From Hymenolepis diminuta (Eukaryota > Platyhelminthes > Cestoda > Cyclophyllidea > Hymenolepididae): 64,000 nt of DNA. The DNA lies in contig CAADRB010000047.1 in assembly GCA_900708905.1 (NCBI GenBank), positions 100,225-164,224 of the forward strand. Direction: 5' to 3'. The position numbers and the translations under genes are program-made. Under the pieces are notes generated by a model, which saw only the letters and a program-made list of their open reading frames with translations, was not told the origin of the DNA and ran no database searches. The first letter of the stretch is position 1. Each line of letters starts with the position of its first letter. Shown piece by piece: positions 26,301 to 38,600 of this stretch.

Positions 26301-27470
26301 ATCCGCTGAGAAGGCATAAATTCCGATTTCTCTTATCCTTTCCAAGAAAACGCTATATTTTTCCCCGCTTTATATAGATTTCTGCCACAAAGTTGTTAGA
26401 GGCTAACCACATCCCACTGTTTATTAAATTTATGCAGACGAATCTACTCATTACGAAAAAAAACCACTTTGCATAATCAGACAATTCTAAAGGTAAACTC
26501 AGACAATCCGGTATGCACTTTTAGCTTATTTTTTGGTTAAAGATATCTCAAATTTTATCTTTTGTAAAAATATAAGTTAGTTTATAAATTAACCATTGTG
26601 ATAGGTGAAAACTTAATGATAAGATTCGATCTCCTATTCTTTAACACAATAAACGAGCACGTTACGCCATAGACAAATGCATTTTAAATGTAAAATATCG
26701 GCATTTCGTCAGTTTATTAATGGAATGAGTGAATAAATAAAGGTAGAATTGATGGAAGACCATTTAATTGTTGAGCAATTTGAGCAATTTACTCTCTAAA
26801 GGTCCTCTAACTGAGATCTAAATAGAGGTATTCTATTTTATTATAACTCGTGACAAGACACGAGGGACATCCTGTAATCAAAGTGAAGCATCTGAATACA
26901 GGTAAGAGTAAATAGTACAATAGAGGAGAAAAAGGAGATTGAGCGGAAATTGAGGATAAAGTCAGGGTATCTCAAAGTCTTATTTGATTTTTGGGATCAG
27001 GTCATACAATTGATACTAATATTCCCAAATTCATGTTTTGTGGAGGATCTCCTCCTTTAGTAAGTAGATTCCTATCCGCGATGTCTAATGCTTATTGACC
27101 ACGTCATTTCGGTACAATTTTTGCCATTGTTACAATACCAGGATGATATATTCTTAAATAATTTTAAATTACCAGAAATCTTTCCCACTGAATGTTAACT
27201 TTAATAGAAAATAATTCTGTCATAATTATTAACGGTTAAAAATTAGTACAAATGAGGAAAGAATAAATATTTTCATAGAGTACTGGCGGCCTCTTTAAGT
27301 TTTCTTTCAACTGAAATGTTGTCCCAGTATTGATTTATAACAAGTATTTATTACTTAGATGTTAAAAATGGCATTAGAAGCAGGCTATTTAGCTATCAGT
27401 AACATCTGGAATGGGTCCGCTTGAGAATGATCTTGAAAAATGGGGTAAAATTGTAATCCCTCTCTCATGA
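23330..27470. other. Non-coding stretch
   Basis: AT-rich; two AP-1 motifs at 23855-23861 and 24027-24033. No supported exon or mobile element. Confidence 0.4.
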
Positions 27471-27605
27471 CTTGCTTTAACCAGTACATGTGGTCTTACC
27501 ATTCATCGGATGTAAGCCAATGAGTATCGAACTCATGACCTCTGGCTTTACGAACATGGACACGGACTGCTACGCCACCAGCTACGCGGCCTCCATAATT
27601 TAATT
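27470..27605 (-). repeat. tRNA-derived SINE-like element with both Pol III boxes
   Basis: On the minus strand the head reads like a tRNA: an A-box TGGCGTAGCAG (27567-27577) fits TRGYNNARNNG and a B-box GTTCGATAC (27524-27532) fits GWTCRANNC, 34 bp apart as in tRNA genes. No tRNA acceptor-stem pairing or anticodon is convincing, so it is a SINE-type derivative, not a working tRNA. The body is shared with other copies. Confidence 0.65.
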
Positions 27606-29155
27606 GTTTTTATTTTCCACTCGTTTTAAATTGTGTAGAAATGATTTTTTTATAGCTGATATTAATTCAAGAGGTATAATATATTCTCCGAATTTGTTTA
27701 TCACGTTCTTATAATTGGCATCAAATTTTGAAGGTACTATTAATTGCTGAGACATGGTTTTCAAATATGAATTAATTTTATATTAATTTCCCAGTCAAAA
27801 TATGATTATCGCTCGGTATAAACCAGTAATTAATTCGTCTTTCTCCATCAGATGTAGAGCATGAGTAAGCAGCCCTGGCAATAAATTCTCTGGAGTCAAG
27901 CCAAACAGATAACCATAAATTCTACCCATTTAATTTATAAGAACACTTCTTTTAAATTTTCCCCATATTTCTTTAGAAAAACCGAAAAAAAACGAATAGA
28001 TTAAACATTTAGATGGGTAAGAATTCCTTCTTATATCGTTAATGTGGACGCTTATTGTTTAAAAATCACTGCCACTTTCACTGCCCACGAATATAAGACG
28101 ATACAAATAAATCACAGTAGCACTGAATCAAGTTAACCATTTAACAAGCTCTGTATATCACGGTGGTAATCTTACTCGTAAATCTTGGAGTCAGTTTATA
28201 AAATTCGAAAATACGAACCTTCCGAACCAAGCTATACTCCTTATTATAATGTGAACAGCTAAGTTCCTCCACAATTGGAGCGAAATAAGGTTCTTGGCGT
28301 CCTCTCTGCATCACGAACCTCTTCATCTCCCTCCCCATCTTTAATACAATATAGGACTAGTTTGTTGTTCCTCTTATTTCGATGCTTCTGAATGATTAAA
28401 ACTTCCAGAAGTTTTTGTGAAATATAGAATTTGGTAAATGCAATTAAAAATAATAATTCATTTTTTACTATTAAAACGACTTAGATAGAGATCTGGCAGT
28501 TACTAACGGTAAACAGAATCAAAATCTTGAAAAGTTAAGATTTCTTCGAAGCACAATTTGGGATCACTACTTTCCCTCCGTTATATCTTCAAAGAACTTG
28601 TTAATTTCATTTTGGATTGGGAGCACAGTGGATGGAAAATTTTTCATTCATTCATTTTCAATAAGATAGCTTAAATATATTTGATATTAAAACTTAGAGA
28701 ACTAGTGGCAGCACTATTTCAACCCTTATAGTTATAGAAATTAAGATAAATGAAATTAAGGAAATAATTAACTTTTAACTGCAGAAATAGATGAGATCCA
28801 AGGTCATTTCTTAATTTTGAGTTAGTCCATGATTAATAAAATAATGGGCCTTCAGGACCGTGCTCAAAATCAGTAATGGGTTGCCGGGATTCTGAAAAAA
28901 GAAATTTCATTCGAATTTGTGTTTTGGTAAATGCTTTTGTGCATCATTTACTGCCTTTTTTTAACTCGAGTACATACTCTGTAGCTTCTAATCACATGTA
29001 ACATATTGGGTTGCATCCCTTTTTCAAAGCTGATGAACATTGTTGAAGTTACGCATTTTCTATTATTCACAATTAATTTTTATTCATTTTAAACAGTTCG
29101 TTCTCTACATCGCCTTCACTACGTCAATGCCGTAAAAATAACACTTGAGTCTTCT

Positions 29156-29182
29156 CCCCACCCCCCAAAGCCCCAATTTCCC
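29156..29182 (-). other. G-quadruplex-type tract (G on minus strand)
   Basis: Plus strand reads C-runs at 29156-29159, 29161-29166, 29171-29174 and 29180-29182 separated by 1-5 bases. The minus strand therefore has four G-runs of three or more with short loops. Confidence 0.5.
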
Positions 29183-32100
29183 ACCGTTTTTACAATGAAA
29201 TTCTGGTTTACCACCCGATATAATTTTTTTTCAATAATATTAAGTGATTTGATATGACTATCTTGCCAATTTTCAAAATTACCTTCCGTGGGAAGCATTC
29301 TCGTCCCCCAAATCACTTTTATCAGGAATAAATTGTTTAAATTTAATTTAGACCACTCAAAAAATAATTGTGGAAAATTTTGCATGGAATAAGAAAATGG
29401 TTTTTCATTAATTTAAAAAATTAAAAAATCGAAATTTAAAAAAATAATATCTTTTTAAAATTCAGGAACCGATAATTGGAAACAAACGCAAGTCTCTCTC
29501 TCGAATAAATAGGCAAAAGGACTTATATTGAAAATAAAAAAAAATGTATTTCAGTCGAAAAATAATTATTTACTACTCTCTGGGTGTGGCAATAACTGTA
29601 ATTAATGTTTAAAAATCTTTACAAAACTTTTCTTTCTGGTCCAAGTCATCTTTGTGTGGTTACTGGGCAAGGATGCAATCGTGTTGACCGCAAAGAATTT
29701 GATGAATCACTGAACCCATATCCCGCTCTCTGCTACTTATGTGAGTCAGCAGAAGCTACCTTGGTTTTCGTGTAGGGTTCTGATCTGATCCAGTTCATGC
29801 CAGCATCTCGCATCTTATCATCGCCATCAACAGCCACGCACAGTCAAAAACAACCGGTAGTAGCAGCAGCGAAAACAAAGTAATTTATTTTCACGTCGCT
29901 GGCCGCATTTTGGACTAAATCTGTCCGGAGCTGTAACTATCAATTTTGCTGTGAAGCCATATCATAAATATCTATTTCCGCTCCCATGCCTCCTGGATTC
30001 AGCTACAGAAGAATTTTTCCAAAAAAAATTAATAAAATCGTTTTTTTTTTTGATATTTTACATAACTTTTCCTATATTAGTTCAAATGTCATTTTTTCTT
30101 GCAGTCAGTATCTAATTTTAAATTCAAATGTAGATGTTAGAACAGACATTATATTCTAAATGGTCTCTTTTAAATTTATATGCATGCCTTGAAATAGTAT
30201 TCACTGGGAGTGGAAGAAGTTCATTGAGGGGGAGAGTTCAGTCTCGATGCCAAGAATTCTGTTTTGCTTCAGTTGCGTTTAGAACCTCCATGTCCCTTTA
30301 AAAAATTCCATTCCTTAAGATGTATTTGAGTATTTAGGTATTAGTAATCATTTATAACGATTTTAATCGATTACAAGAACCGAGGTCACAAATTTAGGAG
30401 TTAAGACTAATAGCTACTGTTGTGTGGACGGGTGAATGATCACAAGGTCACCAAGTTGTAGTAACTAGTGGGCCAGAACCAAATAGTAGAAGCTAAGACT
30501 GGCAGCATCTAACAACAGCAAACAACAGTTCCAAAAAGTAGAACACAAAGATTTGTTGTGTAGGCCAAAGTGTATAAACCACGATGAGGATTCGAGAAAC
30601 TAAGAATTAGATGAGAGGGCAACATACCAGCAAAAAACAGCCAAGCGCGTGCCTGCGTTTGTGTGTGTGGGCGGACATACAAAGGGAGTTTATGAGTCAC
30701 TCGGGCAAGGACGCGCATGAGGGTGAGTTCAGATGTACTTTTATTAAATGAAACGGGAGAGTTATAGAAAAAAGGGGAATCAATAAACTCGTCTAGACAT
30801 GACAGATGGGGGTTTGAGCCATAGGGACATAAAGGCCAAAAAATCAAATTATTTTCATAAAGAATGTGACTATGGCGTAATATTGGAAAGTGCATAGGGA
30901 GTCATCCATCAAATAGATAACGGAATAAATGAAATATATCGTAACCTTTTTTTCCACCTTATCAAAGTTTTATTTTTACCCAATAACCTTAAAGCAGCAT
31001 AATTTTTGATCGCTAAACATTAAATCATAATTCCTTCTTTTTCATATATTTTCTTAAATATGGCCTTTTATAACACTTTTAATAACTCAATAAATAAACT
31101 AAATAAATTAAAAAACGTAAATAGCATTAGTCCTCCTATCTAATCCAAAAACCGACTAAGTTAAAAGATCAAGGAAAAAATTATTAATTCATTATTGTTT
31201 TGATCATATAGCGTTAAAATTATTTAACTCAGCCTGTTACTTACAACAGTTACTGCATACCTTCCGCATCTGCAGCCATGTGGTTGATTCCATCCAGCAC
31301 GTATCCGGTGCCGGGAATGACCCGCCATAGCGGTAAATATTTGTCATAAGAGTGAAGGAACGAGAATTTCTCAATCTGATATCATTAAGAATATAGTAAT
31401 CCTGAATAGAACGAATTTTGAGAAGTGTTGTTCTCCAACGCGAATTGGAAAAAGTTAGAGGACTTGATTTAAAGAAAGTTCAGCGTTTCACATTATACTT
31501 ATGCTCTTATCTATCGGAAATCTCTCTTAACTTATTATTGTCAATCATTTAAGCACCGTCATTTCATTTGACGCGATTTACGTTAGGAAAATGCATGCAT
31601 AGTACTAAATATTCGCATTTTGTTACCTGTATCGTACAATTCTTTTTTCAGTTTAAATAGTTAATTGTAAAGGACCTTTTGAGAGACCTTTCTGTACGAT
31701 TACGGGGACGTATATTCCATTTCTGCGCAAGGTTCCACGGTAAAGGTGATAAAATATTCAAAAATGTATTGAAGTTTATATTGCAAATGAATGAGAAAAT
31801 CATAGGGCGCTGACTTGAACAGCTAAAAGTTAACGAAACAGAGGTGTCGATTGAGCAAAAGACAAATTTGGATGTTGAACTTCTACCACAAATAATATTT
31901 TTGCACAAAAATTGAAATTTTGCAATTGAAAAATTGACTCTTTGTTGATAAGTTGAAATATGCTGGTATTGGTTATCCAAATCCGTTGATGATCTCTAAA
32001 CTAGCAGACTCCTATGTTCTGCGGATCGCGGTTGTAAAAAGAGGACGGTTGCGAAGTCATATGAAATTAAGTCATTTAATAATAAGACATATTTGAATAT

Positions 32101-32542
32101 TAACAAAAACTAATGTGTGGGTATTCTGACGAATTTTAGAACTTTGATTTTTTTCATACTCCTTTTTCCAAAATCACTCATTTCTTTGCCCTCCTCCATT
32201 TGGGGTTTTCCATGATTGAAAGTCATAATTAATTGTCCTGTCTGGAATAATAGTACTAAAAATATAAATTTCCCCTCTCTGTGGCCCAAAGAGCTTGCGT
32301 GTATAGGATGATGCATTACCACCAAGGGGCTGGTGAATAAGGCAGGTCGAATCATTAACCCGAAGCAAAGCGGTGATGTCATCTGTCTCAAGGTTGGGAG
32401 ATGAGTCATTGGCACGCAGAGATGGCAGAACTGAGTTGATTTCCTTCTCCATGGGGTGACTCACCAGAGCTTAGGGTTTATGGTCGCCGTAGTCCGGACT
32501 TGCTCCCTCTCCACCCCCACTAACTCCACTTTAAAGGAATTG

Positions 32543-32600
32543 AGACAGGGGGAGGGGAGAAGGGGAGTGAGAAGGAGTAGGGTCTAGGAAAAGGGTAGAG
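32543..32600 (+). other. Purine-rich, G-rich tract
   Basis: G5-A-G4-AGAA-G4 followed by GA-rich sequence and two more GGG runs. It could form a G-quadruplex with one long loop or a triplex-type structure. Confidence 0.4.
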
Positions 32601-33164
32601 AGTAGGAGAGATTTAGGAATAAATATACCTCTCAGGGAATATTTATGCGTCTCTGCCGTTGCCTCTGAGTAGAATGCCACTCTCTGCCAAGCGCATAACA
32701 CTGTCTGAAATACCTCTCTCGGAGAAAATAATCAATAATTAGTCCTTGTGATTAGCCGCTCAATAAATGAGCATGTAGTAAGGTACGTATCGATCGATAC
32801 AACAAATGTTTGATGGGAAGTATAGTTTTTCATTGTATTTTTTTCAGGAAAGTGGAAAAAAAGGATTTATATGAAGTAAAACCTTATCATTATCAGAAGT
32901 TTTATTTGATATAAGATAAAATAACTACTGATTGGAAAACCACTTTGCAGTTGAATATTTCATAAATTAATTCTAGTTAGTACGTTAGCACATCTTCAGA
33001 AGGATGTACTAGTAGCCAGATATCAGATTTTTGTCCCTAGTTATTCTTCAGGCTATAAATTCTATCTTCTACTAATCTTCATTAGAGCAACAGGATAAAG
33101 GAAGAATTCCGTTTTGATCAGTCTTATTTGTAGTATTCTATTTGATGAGAGAGGAGACCAGGAG

Positions 33165-33410
33165 AAATGGAGTGGTCTGTAGTTGCTGGTGGTTACCTTG
33201 GGTGCCTCGAAAGGCAAATCGATGGACGCAGCAGCGTGATGTTTGGGTTCACAAATACTTGGAGATCAGAGATAAATAATTTGGGTCAGACTACCACAGG
33301 TGCTCGACTGGCTCAGCGAGTGAAAAGCACTGAGTTTCCTGTATTTGGGTCCAGTCCAGGTTATTTGATCATGGGTCATGAGTGGTATGGTCTCAGGTTA
33401 TAAACTGAAT
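33165..33410 (+). repeat. Possible second SINE-type repeat
   Basis: The plus strand has CTGGCTCAGCGAGTG near 33310 followed by GGGTCCAGTCCAGG near 33348, weakly matching A-box and B-box order, and an AATAAAGTCTAG end. Only one copy was found in the window, so this is tentative. Confidence 0.2.
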
Positions 33411-35547
33411 AATAAAGTCTAGCTGTCTCACAGAGGGAGAATTTAAGTGTTTACCGGAACACTGATAGTTAAACTTATATTGGTCGGGTCGCAATAGACT
33501 GAAAATGCAATAACTGCAATGAGAATAATGCAATATTCTATTGAATGAAGGTTTTTATTCACTGTTAAAACCATCACTAGCACTTGCAGAAAATGAACAA
33601 CTCACTGCAGAGGTCTAACCTTTATGAGTCATGTTACCATCTACCTTTTCATCTACCACACTATAAAAAGTCAAAAGTTCAAAAGCCTAATCTTCTTCAC
33701 AATTTCTTATTTGAATAGATTTAACAAACAACTGTTTAAAGTTATTTCATAAGGCCAATTTGCGATTTGATATCATTATGATCCCCTTATTTGGGAATTA
33801 GAAGTTTAATCGTTGTCATATGATTTAAAACGCAGCTGTTCATTGGATGCAGCTGAAAAACACAAATATCATTAAGCCGTTTTCCTTTTTGCCTATATCT
33901 TATATGGAAAATTGAGAGTCGTCCAAATAATTAAGTAGTAATTACGCAATGAAATTTATTTTTCTGCAAAACAATTGGAGGAAATTTAACGTCAGTCTGC
34001 TTTCAATTATTGCTCATTCCAATGGAAAGCGTTTTTCAGTGTTATCTCATAGAAAATGAAATCATAGATCAGTTATTGATTGGAATAACTGAATAATTGA
34101 ATAAATAGCTATTTCTTGGGAGAGAAGGTCGTTTGATCCTATTTTTTCACTAAATTTTCACAAAATGACCTGTTTAGACGTATTTCACAAACGTCATCTA
34201 TTAATATATTTCGTCATTAAATGCATCATATCAAGCCATCAACCTACCAAAAAGCATTTAATCATGCAATATACATGATTTTAAGTAGTTTGTATTATCT
34301 TAATATGACAGAGTTCCTGAAAGAAGAAATGAATTGAAGTGACGAGATCAACCATCGTAATTAAACGACTGGCCAATAAGGAGTGGAGATTGTGGATAGA
34401 ACTCGATAGATATTCGATGGGACGAAACAGAAATTTTTGAACGTGAAGGAGTGAACTGCCCATTAAGGGAATAGTCTATAACCCAGATCCAAAAAGTCAA
34501 ATGAGGTAACTCTCTTGACACTATTTTCGTTCCACCCTTATTATTTCTTAGTGAACTTTGCTTATCTGAGTGCACTTGCTACGTCACAATGAAAAGCTGT
34601 AAAAAATTGTGTATTTTGTTGTAGATTATAATGATATAATAAAGTTATATAGCATTATATCTGATGTACCAAGCTTTTAAAAATATAATCCATCTGAAAT
34701 CAAGATTGTACTGGTGGACTTATTTCTTGAATTTACCTTAAAGTCTGTACACTGCAAGTCAATGCAACAAAAGACTTGAACCAAATGAATAAGACATCAA
34801 AATGCTGGAACAATAGTCACGAACGTCACAGATAACTTTCATCAGTGGAGTATAATCGGAAATCTACGTATCCGAAGCCTTGTAAATAGATCTATTGAAG
34901 CGGGAGCAACAGCAATACCATTTTCCAGTGTAATGGTTTACAAAATATTACAAAAAACTTATTAATATGGAATTTTATTTAGTCTAAAAGGTATACATCG
35001 ACTTCGTTTATAATGTGGATAAATCATATCCGAAATTATACTAAGCAACAGAAAAATAAAAATCTGAGTTCAATAGGGAAAAAAATAATCAGTTCGATTT
35101 TAGAGGATGTCATTGTAATACCTTCAAATATATAGCTTAAAACAAATTAATTCATTTATAAGCAACCCTACATAATGAGATTCACTACGTTTCACTTAGT
35201 GGAAATTGTGATTGTTAAACAAGCAGCAATTCTGTTTCACTTAACTGAGAACTCAAAAGTTACGGGGGAGTTAAAATATTTTTTTCTTTTCCATACAATG
35301 TAATAAAGAGTTCTCACCCATTTTTAACCATTTCCTATTTGAAGAATTTTTTGGTCGAAACAACAAGCAATCACGAATAATATTGAACCGTGTGATTGAA
35401 AGTTGACGGTTGATTTACTGCGATATTAGAAATTAATTTGTAATTTCTGATAAACATTAAATCTTTAACTATAAAAAGAAACTATAAAGTGGCTTAAAAA
35501 ATTCATTGTACAGTCATCCATTTCAGTCGTGTCATTACCAACGCCTT

Positions 35548-35608
35548 ACATGTCAATGACGTCATCTGGGTTGACATGTGCGCCTTTGAACAGATGATGA
35601 CTCATCTG
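35548..35608. promoter_or_regulatory. CRE plus AP-1 cluster inside inverted repeats
   Basis: A perfect CRE TGACGTCA (35557-35564) lies between 9-bp inverted arms ACATGTCAA (35548-35556) and TTGACATGT (35571-35579). Nineteen bases further, a perfect AP-1 site TGACTCA (35598-35604) sits in its own inverted repeat, CAGATGA..TCATCTG (35591-35608). Family knowledge: Jun/Fos/ATF dimers bind both site types. It lies 12.4 kb upstream of the bZIP gene, and distal enhancer use is an inference. Confidence 0.5.
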
Positions 35609-35609
35609 T

Positions 35610-38600
35610 GTCATCAGCCCAACTCCGCCATGCTGAAATAATTCATATGTGCCTCCGCTTCAGATAAACATTACTACCCATTAGGTAAACAGTGAATACC
35701 CCATCAATAGTTAGTTAAAACTGAACTATCAATATGAATTCATAAGCAGTTAATAATGGAATATTAAGTATTAATTTATTTTCCGATTATAGTAATAATG
35801 CAAATCACTAAGCGTGATACTGACCCTCTAATAGATAAAACCTTCCAAGCCCATTAAGGGAAGTGTTAAAATCATCTGATTTCAGTAAAGGAGTAGTACG
35901 ATAAACTCGCCCACCTTGTTAACCAGAATTAACCAATCGGGTTAGACGTCCACATAAATGAGTGTTCATCGATGAGCAATTGCGAACGTGTGTACTGATC
36001 ACTCTCTGCTACTGTCTTGATCCATATTTTGTATTGTGTATAAAATTTAATATGTTTCGATGGGTCTCAAAATCGTAATTACTGACTTTTCAGAGGTTAC
36101 CGATGAATTATCGGCGCAAACAATCTTCCAAAATTTATTTTCTACGGAAATAGAAATTAGATGACCGTTTTTAGTCTACGAAAAGTTAAATTAATTATTA
36201 GTCTATTTTATCTATTATAGTTATGAAGTTGAATAAAATTTGGTTCTTGAATAAGAGCAAATGATTCCACGATCGGTAATGACTTTGTCGAATATTTATT
36301 TTACTCTGAAGATCATTTGTGATAACACGGGTATTAATGTTTTTAAGGGCAAGAGGTAACAAGTATTTATGATATTAAAGTTGTTTTATGATTTATCTGA
36401 AAGATATATCCCTTTCGTATATAATATTTTGAAAAGAGTTATATGGTTAGCTCTTCATTTTTTGAAGGTTATCGGGCATAGAAGTTTATCGTAAATTTAA
36501 CAAAGTATTTGCTAGGTCTGATATATTCCTTGTTTGGAACCGTAATTGGAGGGTGATCGTTAGGTTCTATGACAATTTTCCAACAAACCTTTTTCAGAAA
36601 ATTGTTAATTTTTTCATTTTACTCATTTTGTAAACCTGACTATTTTTGTTTTCATTCGATAAAATGTGGTTAAACATGTAGGTCTACGCTGCCAGACAAT
36701 TTTAATATGTTTCAACATTGATGGGATAATGAAAACAGGCATATCTGTCATGTTATATGCAAATAAAGATTCATTTGCACACACCCAGTAATTGAACCAA
36801 TTAACTTTGCTGGTTAATAACAGAAGTGATGGAGAAATCGCAGACCTCGACTACCACCATGACAACTTTAATATACCCAATATCTATGTCAGAAAGCACT
36901 TTAGGAATTAATATTTCATAATTTTAAAATAGAGATAATAGAGGTAAAAATTGTAGTTCGTTGTATATGATTAGTGGCTTAAGAGCGCACTGTTTAGTTG
37001 AGGAGATCAAGGTCAACAATCCTCTGTAATACTCTGACAATCAGAGGTTCAAATACTTCAGTGAGCTGGGTAAATTCTTGTTACTACTACGGCGACATGA
37101 ATTTTGAATCAGAGCATGGAATCTAAGTTGTATACACGTGGTTTTAATCAAGAAAAACCACAGAAACATTTCACGCCGACCTTCATGAATCATTAAGGGC
37201 GCGACGGCCGTCGTAATCACATTAACATCACCTCTACCCGTCCTCTCTATAACTTATCACACCGCAAACATTAACAAGTCATTAGAAGGTACTGCTGTGA
37301 ATCATTCGCTTCAAAAGAAAAAGTCTGATTTATATCAATGCGTGATTACACACACAGGGTATGCGCATAAACTGTCGGGAACTGACCAATCATGACCAGA
37401 CAGGTCATTATCCCAAACCTGGTTGAAATATCTCTTGTAAAAATGAGTAATCTTTGTTATTGATAGCTGTAATGAGGCCTGGATTTGTGAATTCGCACCC
37501 GAAAGTAACAATTTAACGGAAATCGATAAATCAACCAATTGCTTTTGTAAATGCGGCCTGGAGGTTAAGTGCAAATTAACTGATAAGTGGTGCTCTGATT
37601 CAGTGCGCTTGTAAATTAATAAGTGCATTCATTTTCAAAATCATTTTTGTTTAGGTTTTTGCTTAATTATTCAATTTATCTGACAGATTTGTTTGTTATC
37701 ATCTAGTCCTATTGAGGTGGTACATGGTTTACAGAGTTTCATTCTGTTAGAGATGGAAATCGGTGGATTTAGAGAGTTCTAACCATGTATAATAACTGCT
37801 CGCAATTTTTCCCATTTTAGGACGTTTTTAAAAACTGATTGCAAAATTAATTGCACTGGAAAGTAATTACTATAAGTTATTAAGACGATTACTACTCTTA
37901 CCGAAGGGAAATATTTACCAGCTTCAAACATGGGAAAGTAGTTAAATGAGGAATCAACAAACAAGTCAAAAAAGCATAAAGCAGGGGAGAGGGTCAAGAG
38001 GGAGTAAATAATTATGTCTGTGCACAAGTAGTCTCACTTTATTTTATTTCTGATAGAATTAAGTTGCCCATATTTATACAGTGTTCAAATTTCATTAGTT
38101 GGCACAAAAGATCATGAGTGAGAATACACCCGTGGTATTCAGATCTTGTTGGTCATGCAACCTCCACTTATTTATAGCATTTTACAGTCAAGGGCATGCA
38201 GCTATTATCAAAACGATTTTGTTTCAGCAGAGCCCACTTATCATTATTATTATCAGTAATACAAAGAAATTTCAATTACTATTTGTGGGAAAGAAACCGA
38301 CATCGAATAATAGTAATGAAGGATAGGGAATCAAAAGGTCAAGGTATAAAACAATCTTACTTTATTTGGTATTTGGATTCGGGTTGTGCAATATCTACTA
38401 AAAGGGCAGGTTACCGATTCGCCCCCTGGATTACAGTAAATTTCAAATCATATTTAACTTTCCTTGCTATTCTATTGAGACTTTTTCATTGTTCAGTTCA
38501 AATCAGTGAATATATATATATATATTTTTTTCACATTATTTTCAGGCGCTTGTTAAAGTTAATTTTCATTTTTAAATAATTTCGGTTGGAGAATTTTCCC

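Larger units (their letters stand above)
27610..35520. other. Non-coding stretch with G-rich tracts and AP-1 motifs
   Basis: Holds a G4-type tract at 29156-29182 (-), a purine/G-rich tract at 32543-32600 (+), AP-1 motifs at 29742, 30693, 32402, 32457 and 33625, and a possible second SINE type near 33280-33400. No supported gene. Confidence 0.4.

Noticed and set aside
27470..27605. Functional tRNA gene
   Set aside because: Pol III boxes are present but acceptor-stem pairing and an anticodon arm are not convincing, and related copies show it is a repeat.
30509..30895. 128-codon minus-strand frame
   Set aside because: No domain, no splice context, His/Leu/Cys-rich composition typical of a chance frame.
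31648..31980. 110-codon minus-strand frame
   Set aside because: No recognisable domain or exon boundaries.
38196..38579. 127-codon plus-strand frame
   Set aside because: Composition follows AT-rich DNA and ends in an AT microsatellite; no domain.
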